A stretch of 64,000 bases of DNA, taken from the NCBI GenBank assembly GCA_021828475.1, contig JAJZIY010000004.1:1-64000 (forward strand). The letters are read 5' to 3'. The translations under genes were made by a program, and so were the position numbers. Shown piece by piece: positions 59,201 to 64,000 of this stretch; within the stretch, counting starts at the first letter, position 1, and every line of letters starts with the position of its first letter. Origin of the DNA: Actinomycetes bacterium. GTDB taxonomy: Bacteria; Actinomycetota; Acidimicrobiia; Acidimicrobiales; Palsa-688. Below the pieces are notes generated by a model. That model searched no databases and was not told where the DNA came from. It saw nothing but the letters and a program-made list of their open reading frames with translations.

Positions 59201-60365
59201 GTCCCCCTCGGAGGGACCGCTGCTCGCCGTGCTGGCCCGAGCCGTGAGCCAGGCCGTCGGTTCACCGGTCGGGCAGGGGGACTTCGACTGGAAGCGGGTA
59301 CCCTCCCATCTGCGCCCGACCCTGCAGGTGGTGGGGGGCGACGGCCGGCCGCTCGCGCGTGGCAAGACGACAGGCGATCTGTTGGCCCAGCTCCACCCCG
59401 TATTCGACAAGGCTCTGGCCGACGCCGCCGCCGCCTCCGGTCTGGGATGGGGGCCGCCAGGCAGGCGGGCAGCCGTCTGGGACTTCGGTTGGCTGCCGCG
59501 GACCTTCGAGCCCGTCTGGGAGGGCTACCGCCTCCGGGGTTACCCGGCCCTGGTCGACGAGCAGGACGCCGTGCGCCTGGAGGTCTTCCCTGACGCGGAC
59601 GCCGCCGAGGCCGCCATGGTCGCGGGGGCTCGCCGCCTCGTGCTGCTCAACCTACCGGGGCGCCGGCAGCTGACCGGGGCCTTGGAAGGGCTGCTGGACA
59701 ACCGCACCCGCCTGGCCCTGGCCGGTCTGGGAGGTACCTCCTACCGCTCCCCGCGCCAGCTGGCCGAGGACGCCGTGGTGGCGGCCGTCGACCAGGCGGT
59801 GGCCGACAACGGGGGGCCGGCGCGCGACCCCGAGGCTTTCGACCGCCTCGTCGTGGCCGTGAGGGTCGACCTCGACCGCCAAGCGCGCCGGGCGGTGGCC
59901 GGCGCGACCCGTCTGGTGGGCCAGATGGCGGATCTTCACCGCCGAGCGGGTCAACTGCGGGCCAAGCTGGCCACCAGCGCCGTCGCCATGGCCTCCCTCG
60001 ACGACGCCGCCTCCCAACTGGCGTACCTGGCCGGGCCCCACATGCTCGAGCGTGCAGGGTTGCGGCGCCTCTCGGACCTGGAGCGTTACCTGAAGGCGCT
60101 GGAGCGCCGCCTGGACAAGCTCCCCGCCGACCCTCGCCGCGACCAGGCCTTCAGCGCCCGGGCGCAGACGGTCGAACGGATCATAGAAAAGGCGGTGGCG
60201 GCCGCCCGGCGCGAGGGGCGCGGGCAGTCGGCCTTGTCCCAGCTGGAGGAGCTGCGCTGGAGCGCCCAGGAGCTCCGGGTCAGCCTCTTCGCCCAGTCGC
60301 TCGGCACGCGGGCGCCCGTTAGCGAGGAGCGGATCGTGCGGGCCGTGAAGGTGCTCGTCTGGTGA
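56271..60365 (+). CDS. hrpA: ATP-dependent helicase HrpA (DEAH family)
   Basis: A 1364-residue DEAH-box RNA helicase. Motif I is AGETGSGKSTQLPKL, motif II VDEAHERSLN, motif III SATIDTERFS, then LVFLAGEREIRD, NVAETSLTVPG and QRAGRCGRLGPG (motif VI); the HA2/ratchet and OB domains follow, and the C-terminal 500 residues are the DUF3418-type HrpA extension. An Ala/Gly-rich insert (about 260-310) interrupts the region between motifs III and IV. Family members act on mRNA processing or stalled ribosomes. GTG 56271, 5 bases after ackA, gives the full frame; ATG 56325 is the alternative start. Probably read through from xfp-ackA, though function is unrelated. Confidence 0.92.
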   Translation: MAGGAEPRQLARARHARRMTRGATTRAGSRAGAPAEARAEARGQARRRALEALPSPLPYPAELPISDRRDDVVAALRGPHQVLVVAGETGSGKSTQLPKLCLDAGRGVAGMIGHTQPRRIAARSIAERVSEELGAQLGGPVGYKVRFTDRVGEGTLVKLMTDGVLLAELHNDPRLRAYDTLIVDEAHERSLNVDFILGYLKRLLPERPDLKVVITSATIDTERFSAHFDGAPVIQVSGRSYPVEIRYRPYDEPAGDDEEDELPGLAGAGAAGPAAAGAAVGGARRAALGQETASARRPQRGGEQGLGGDDAVDEVQAICDAVEELCAEGPGDILVFLAGEREIRDTADALSKADLPPLEVVPLYGRLSSAEQHRIFEAHTGRRVVLATNVAETSLTVPGTRYVVDPGTARVSRYSRRTKVQRLPIEPISQASANQRAGRCGRLGPGICVRLYSQEDYGSRRAFTEPEILRTNLAAVVLQMAAIGLGSAEDFPFLDPPDRRNIVDGVNLLEELAALVPGTGGHRLTGLGRKLAKLPLDPRLGRMVLEAESLGCLDEVLVVAAALSVQDPRERPADKREAAAALHARFDADGSDFLAYLSLWDYLEQRQDELSSGQFRRLCRREMISYQRAREWQDVTAQLRDVCRQMGLAPGHRSPGPLKEAQRSIVHQALLSGIATQVGVREGERTDFAAPRGARFAVWPGSVLARKPPRWVMAAELVETGRLWGRTVAAVQPRWVEKAAGHLLKWTYSEPDWDPDRAEGYVVARAALYGLTVVPGRRMDLARFGREEAREMFVRRALVEGDWPGAPGFVEANRATLARLRAVVQRARRNDLMVGDERLVEIYTGRLGPEVVSAATFAAWWRRLPPHDRSAMEVPEADLAQHDGEGVDTQQFPDAWDIEGHGPVPLSYNWEPGSEEDGVVVEVPVAALVNLAHEGIEWQVPGLREELVTALLRSLPKELRRQLVPVADHARRFVQSASPSEGPLLAVLARAVSQAVGSPVGQGDFDWKRVPSHLRPTLQVVGGDGRPLARGKTTGDLLAQLHPVFDKALADAAAASGLGWGPPGRRAAVWDFGWLPRTFEPVWEGYRLRGYPALVDEQDAVRLEVFPDADAAEAAMVAGARRLVLLNLPGRRQLTGALEGLLDNRTRLALAGLGGTSYRSPRQLAEDAVVAAVDQAVADNGGPARDPEAFDRLVVAVRVDLDRQARRAVAGATRLVGQMADLHRRAGQLRAKLATSAVAMASLDDAASQLAYLAGPHMLERAGLRRLSDLERYLKALERRLDKLPADPRRDQAFSARAQTVERIIEKAVAAARREGRGQSALSQLEELRWSAQELRVSLFAQSLGTRAPVSEERIVRAVKVLVW

Positions 60366-60467
60366 GCTCTCGGAGGGGGCGGTGGTGAGCGGTTGACCAT
60401 CGGAGCGGGGGCGCACTAACCAAGCGGGCGCCAGCGCATCGCTGGCGGCCCGTGAGGAGGGTAGCGA

Positions 60468-61745
60468 ATGCACATGTGGAGCAGGACGGTGACGACGACG
60501 GCAACGGTGGCACTGACCGGCGCCGCCGTACTGGCCGGGTGGGCCGGGCCGGCGAGACCGGCGTCGGCACTGGGCACGAGGGGGCCGGCAGGGGCACGCC
60601 TCGGCATCGGAACAGCGGCGGTGCGGGCCGGCTCTGTCGCCTCGCTCACGACGGTGGCGGGCACGTCCGGCGCGCAGGCCCGCTACGTCGCGGACCTGGC
60701 GGCTTCCAGAGCGCAGGCCCAACGGTTGGTGCACCTGGCGCGATTGCCGCAAGGGGCTGTCGCGCTGCCCGGCCCGCCACCGGGCCGTACGCTCGCTGAC
60801 GCGGTAGGCACGCCGGTGGCGAGCAACCTGGTCGAGCGCACCTCCTACTGGTCGCTGCCGCTGTCCGAGAGCTCGGCGTTCGCCTGGTTGTCGGCCCTCC
60901 AACCGCCGCTCGGGCTGCGCTCCTGGTCGAGCAGTCAGGGCAGTGGTGGTGACGGGGTTGGTTACAGCGGCCCGAGCACGGCGTGGTGGCAGGCCTCGTA
61001 CCTCGACCTGAGCGTCGTGGCCGCAGGTGCGGGCGGCAGCTACCTCCGTGTCGACGGAGCGGTCGTCCCCTGGGACCCGCGGCCTCTCGCAGACGATGCC
61101 GTTGGGCCGCGCCTACGGGTGAGCGTCGCCGGCGGGTGCCCAGCGGGCGACCAGGGAGCCGTCGGCGTGTCCAATCCCGGCCGGCAACTCTCGGCCCGCC
61201 TCCTGCCCCCGGGCAACCCCGAGGCTGCCCTTGCCTGCGCCTACGGGGACGTACGGGTGGTCGCTCCCGTCCCGGTCCTGCAGCCCGTCGGCACCCTCAC
61301 GCGGGGTACCATGCCGCCGGTGCCGGCGGCCTTCGGCCTGGCCCGTTCGGCTCTGCTCGGCCAGGCAGCTCGCGCAACCTTGGCGTCAGCGCTCTCGAGG
61401 GCCAGCCTCGCCCACACGGACGGGACGGTGATGGCCTGCCCAGCGCAGCGCTGGGGCGCTCTGCTGCTGGTGTTCGCCTACCGTTCGGGGCCGGATGTGG
61501 ACCTTTGGGCCCAGGGTGACGTCGGCGGCTGCGGGTCGGTGTCCAACGGCTGGGTTCGCACAGGCGTCAACCCGTCCCTGTACTCGTTGCAGATGCTGCT
61601 TGCACCGTACGCGGCGCCTTTTCCTCGTTGCGGCCCGCTACCGGAGGCCGTGCGTAGTGGCGCCCTGGTGCGGGGGTCAGCCCAGCTTCAGAAGGTCGAC
61701 CACGAACACCAGTGTGTCGTTCGCGGCGATCCCAGGGCCGGGTGA
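60468..61745 (+). CDS. Secreted protein of unknown function
   Basis: A 425-residue protein with a signal peptide (WSRTVTTTATVALTGAAVLAGWAGPARPASA). The mature protein is Ser/Gly/Ala/Pro-rich, with several Cys late in the sequence (GGCPAGDQG, ALACAYGDV, MACPAQRWG, GGCGSVSNGW) and hydrophobic strands such as WGALLLVFAYRSGPDVDLW. No recognised domain. ATG 60468 follows GTGAGGAGGGT. Its last 69 bases overlap the convergent FKBP gene on the other strand, so either the two coexist as overlapping genes or the last 20 or so residues, which are of poorer quality, reflect loss of an earlier stop. Confidence 0.65.
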   Translation: MHMWSRTVTTTATVALTGAAVLAGWAGPARPASALGTRGPAGARLGIGTAAVRAGSVASLTTVAGTSGAQARYVADLAASRAQAQRLVHLARLPQGAVALPGPPPGRTLADAVGTPVASNLVERTSYWSLPLSESSAFAWLSALQPPLGLRSWSSSQGSGGDGVGYSGPSTAWWQASYLDLSVVAAGAGGSYLRVDGAVVPWDPRPLADDAVGPRLRVSVAGGCPAGDQGAVGVSNPGRQLSARLLPPGNPEAALACAYGDVRVVAPVPVLQPVGTLTRGTMPPVPAAFGLARSALLGQAARATLASALSRASLAHTDGTVMACPAQRWGALLLVFAYRSGPDVDLWAQGDVGGCGSVSNGWVRTGVNPSLYSLQMLLAPYAAPFPRCGPLPEAVRSGALVRGSAQLQKVDHEHQCVVRGDPRAG

Positions 61746-62291
61746 TTGGGACTTGTAGCCGAGCGCCGGCGGGATGATGAGCTCTCGCCTGCCCCCCACC
61801 TTCATGCCGACGACGCCTGCGTCCCAGCCAGGGATGACCTGACCGGCCCCGAGGGTGAACTGGAAGGGGTGGGACGTCCACGACGACTGGACCACCTTGT
61901 GGCTCGAGTACGTCGCCAGGACGTACTGGACCGTCGCCAGGTCGCCGTTCTTGGCCACCGCGCCCGTGCCTGGTATGAGGTCGGCCACCTCCAAGCGGGT
62001 GGGCGGCTTGCCGGCCGGCACGACGACGGTGGGCTGGTGGCCGGGCTTGCCGGCGGGGGACCGGTCCGCTGCGGGTATCGTACCGATCGTCAACGGAGCG
62101 CTCGTGCCCGTCGTGGCGGCGCTGGCCGCCGTGGTCGAGCTCGCCGCTGGTGCCGAGGTGGTGGTCGTGGCCGCGCTGCCGGCCGGCACCGAGGTGGTAC
62201 CTGCCGCGCTCGGGCTGCCTCCGCAGGCGGTCAGGCCGAGGCCGAGACCGGCTAACAGGGCGATTGCGGCGGCAGGGCGCAGACGTGGCAA
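61677..62291 (-). CDS. FKBP-type peptidyl-prolyl isomerase, lipoprotein
   Basis: A 204-residue exported folding factor. The signal sequence is RPAAAIALLAGLGLGLTACGG with a lipobox LTAC giving a lipid-modified Cys near residue 22. A long Ala/Thr/Ser linker follows. The FKBP domain has IPGTGAVAKNGDLATVQYVLATYSS, FQFTLGAGQVIPGWDAGVVGMKVGG, RRELIIPPALGYKSQ and ANDTLVFVVDLLKLG, with the core aromatic residues kept. TTG 62291 is chosen because GAAAGGA lies 6 bases upstream and it begins exactly at the signal peptide; the upstream frame is non-coding. It acts on the outer face of the membrane. Confidence 0.85.
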   Translation of the reverse strand: MPRLRPAAAIALLAGLGLGLTACGGSPSAAGTTSVPAGSAATTTTSAPAASSTTAASAATTGTSAPLTIGTIPAADRSPAGKPGHQPTVVVPAGKPPTRLEVADLIPGTGAVAKNGDLATVQYVLATYSSHKVVQSSWTSHPFQFTLGAGQVIPGWDAGVVGMKVGGRRELIIPPALGYKSQSPGPGIAANDTLVFVVDLLKLG

Positions 62292-62463
62292 GGCGGGTCC
62301 TTTCGGAGCGGATGCGGCCCGGCGACGGGCACCGCCGCAGGATAGCCCGGAGCGGGCCCGGGTGCTCGGCACCTGTGAGTCTCCACAGCCTACCTGCAGG
62401 TCCGGCTCCAGCAATCCGAGGCGCAGATGGCGGCGACCCAGGCGGGCGGACAGTGGGCGATGC

Positions 62464-63432
62464 TCACGCGTGCCGGCCCCGCTCGTGGGCGGCGTGGCTG
62501 GCCGGCTCCAGCTGGAAAGTGGAGTGCTCGACGTCGAAGTGCTCGCCCAGGCACGCCTGAAGCGAGTCGAGCACCCGGGGCGCGTGCCCGGAAGCGAAGC
62601 AGTGGTCCTCGACCACCACGTGGGCCGAGAGAGTGGGCAGGTTTGAGGTCACGGTCCAGGCGTGGAGGTCGTGCACGCCGAGCACGTGGTCCAGGCCCGT
62701 GATGTGGGCACGGACTTCGGCAAGCGAAACGTCCTCGGGGGCGCCCTGGAGCAGTATGCGGCCGGCGTCGCGCAGCAGGCCCCAGGCCGTGCCGGCCATT
62801 AGGGCGGCAACCAACAGGGACGCCACCGCGTCGGCTCTCGACCAGCCCGTCAACAGGATCAACAGACCGGCTGTCGCCGTGGCGCCGAAGGCGTACAGGT
62901 CGGTCACGACGTGGGCGAAAGCCCCCCTCACGTTGAGGCTGGTCCGGTTGGCGCGTGCCAGCACTGCCGTCGCCGCCACGTTGACGGCCGCTCCGGCGAG
63001 CGCTACCCCGAGCACGACGGAGCCGGTCACAACGGGTGGCCTCACCAGGCGGGTGATGCCCTCCAGGACGACGACGGCGGCGACCACGACGAGCGTGACG
63101 CCGTTGCCGGCGGCGGAGAGGATCTCCGCTCGCTTCAACCCGTAGGTCCACCGCCCCCCCGCCGGTCTCGCCGCCAGGCGGGCCGCCCAGACGCCGGCAC
63201 CCAGGGCGCCTACGTCGGTGAGCATGTGGCCGGCGTCGGCGAGCAGGGCCAGAGACCCTGAGAGGACAGCCGCTACCACTTCGCCCACCATGAAGGCGGC
63301 GATGAGGCCCAAGGCGGCAACCAGGTAACGGACGTCGGCTCCGGCGCCGGCGAATGCGGACGTAGCGACTTCAGCCCGCCGGGACTGCCCCTGTGCCGCC
63401 GGGCGCTGAGCGAGGGGATCGGGGTCGGGCAT
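62464..63432 (-). CDS. Cation diffusion facilitator (CzcD/ZitB-type) zinc exporter
   Basis: A 322-residue CDF transporter with six helices and a cytosolic C-terminal domain. The transport-site HxxxD motifs are in LADAGHMLTDVGALG (TM2) and GAFAHVVTDLYAFG (TM5). TM1 carries FMVGEVVAAVLSGSLALLAD. The C-terminal metallochaperone-like domain has DLHAWTVTSNLPTLSAHVVVED, where His residues bind zinc. It exports Zn(II) or similar ions by proton antiport. ATG 63432 opens a polar 35-residue lead including RRAEVATSAF. Ends 172 bases upstream of the FKBP start on the same strand. Confidence 0.88.
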   Translation of the reverse strand: MPDPDPLAQRPAAQGQSRRAEVATSAFAGAGADVRYLVAALGLIAAFMVGEVVAAVLSGSLALLADAGHMLTDVGALGAGVWAARLAARPAGGRWTYGLKRAEILSAAGNGVTLVVVAAVVVLEGITRLVRPPVVTGSVVLGVALAGAAVNVAATAVLARANRTSLNVRGAFAHVVTDLYAFGATATAGLLILLTGWSRADAVASLLVAALMAGTAWGLLRDAGRILLQGAPEDVSLAEVRAHITGLDHVLGVHDLHAWTVTSNLPTLSAHVVVEDHCFASGHAPRVLDSLQACLGEHFDVEHSTFQLEPASHAAHERGRHA

Positions 63433-63568
63433 CAGTCCAGTACTACCGCCTCACCGCCGCCCGGGCACGCCCGGTCGCGCTGGCGCGCGATTTGCCGCTG
63501 GGCCCGGTGGCCGTACGGGTGGATGATGGACTGGGCGCCGCTGCGCCCCCGACGGGAGGAGCCGCACC

Positions 63569-64000
63569 ATGCAGCGAGTCAACACGTACCTCAACTTCCA
63601 GGGTCAAGCGGAGGAGGCGTTCGCCTTCTACTCCAAGGTCTTCGGTACGCAGGTCACGGTCCTCAGCAGGTTCTCGGACATGGCCGCCATGGGGATGGGG
63701 GAGCTGCCGGCGAGCGAGCGCGATCTCGTGATGCATGCCGAGCTGCCCATCCTCGCCGGGCACGTGCTCATGGCCACGGACATGCTCCGCTCCATGGACC
63801 AGCAGACGCGGGTCGGCAACAACACGACGCTCTGCCTGGACGTGGACAGCCGGGAAGAGGCCGACAGGCTCTACGAAGGCCTCTCCGACGGCGGTTCGGA
63901 GGGCTCGCCCATGGCGGACATGCCCTGGGGTGCCTACTGGGGCGTCGTCCTCGACCGTTACGGCGTGCGCTGGATGGTCAACCACACACCGGCGTCCTGA
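63569..64000 (+). CDS. VOC-family (PhnB/glyoxalase-like) protein
   Basis: A 143-residue protein of the PhnB-like vicinal oxygen chelate group: VNTYLNFQGQAEEAFAFYSKVFG, MHAELPILAGHVLMATD, and the C-terminal WGAYWGVVLDRYGVRWMVNH. These proteins are mostly of unknown substrate and often resemble 3-demethylubiquinone-9 methyltransferase-like domains. ATG 63569 has GGGAGGA 8 bases upstream. The stop TGA is the last three bases of the window, so the gene is complete. Confidence 0.88.
   Translation: MQRVNTYLNFQGQAEEAFAFYSKVFGTQVTVLSRFSDMAAMGMGELPASERDLVMHAELPILAGHVLMATDMLRSMDQQTRVGNNTTLCLDVDSREEADRLYEGLSDGGSEGSPMADMPWGAYWGVVLDRYGVRWMVNHTPAS

Overview
This 64 kb window comes from a very GC-rich chromosome of an actinobacterium (Actinomycetota). 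Evidence for this is a mycobacterial-type fused 2-oxoglutarate decarboxylase (kgd), many GTG starts, TANNNT-type -10 hexamers with apparently leaderless starts, a DosR/DevR-type response regulator, a LigC-type ATP-dependent ligase and Ala/Lys-rich tails. The lineage could be Acidimicrobiia or a relative, but that placement is inference. No tRNA, rRNA, CRISPR array, insertion sequence or prophage gene was seen. It reads as ordinary chromosome with tightly packed and often overlapping genes.

Layout. 1-6 kb: an edge-truncated DUF72 protein (-), 4-alpha-glucanotransferase, ATP-dependent DNA ligase, a 2H phosphoesterase and an SDR dehydrogenase. 6-13 kb: kgd, then an unusual NYN nuclease with an S1-like segment and a roughly 540-residue Ala/Lys tail. 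13-19 kb: a PNPOx-fold protein, a PAS-PAS-GAF DevS-like histidine kinase, a divergent second PNPOx-like protein and a GNAT/ADP-forming acyl-CoA synthetase fusion. 19-26 kb: an ABC exporter, three secreted proteins and an MMPL transporter. 26-31.5 kb (-): hydrogenase maturation genes hypC-hypD-hypE-hypF and a small zinc-ribbon protein. 31.5-39 kb: a divergent Nramp-like transporter, then the NAD-linked group 3d [NiFe] hydrogenase operon hoxEFUYH-hoxW-hypA. 39-44 kb: pyruvate:ferredoxin oxidoreductase (nifJ), a Pyrococcus-type ferredoxin and the DosR-like regulator. 44-52 kb: a two-TM protein, an HDAC-family deacetylase, a PilZ protein, a membrane protein, and a sugar-acid module (class II aldolase, 2-hydroxyacid dehydrogenase, FGGY kinase). 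52-64 kb: phosphoketolase and acetate kinase, an HrpA helicase, a secreted protein, an FKBP lipoprotein, a CDF metal exporter and a VOC protein.

How it fits together. An aerobic TCA enzyme sits near a complete oxygen-limited energy module. PFOR makes acetyl-CoA and reduced ferredoxin. The Hox enzyme couples NAD(H) to H2. The ADP-forming acyl-CoA synthetase and the phosphoketolase/acetate kinase pair can yield ATP and acetate. The most notable find is a set of near-palindromic GGGAC-N6-CCC boxes, matching the core of the mycobacterial DosR box. They lie upstream of hypC, hoxE, nifJ, the DevS-like kinase/PNPOx-like divergon and the two-TM protein. In the hypC, hoxE and nifJ promoters the box centre lies exactly 36.5 bp upstream of the last base of a -10-like hexamer. 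The DosR-like regulator and DevS-like kinase in the same window are the obvious candidate regulators, so this looks like a local DosR-type hypoxia regulon centred on hydrogen and pyruvate metabolism.
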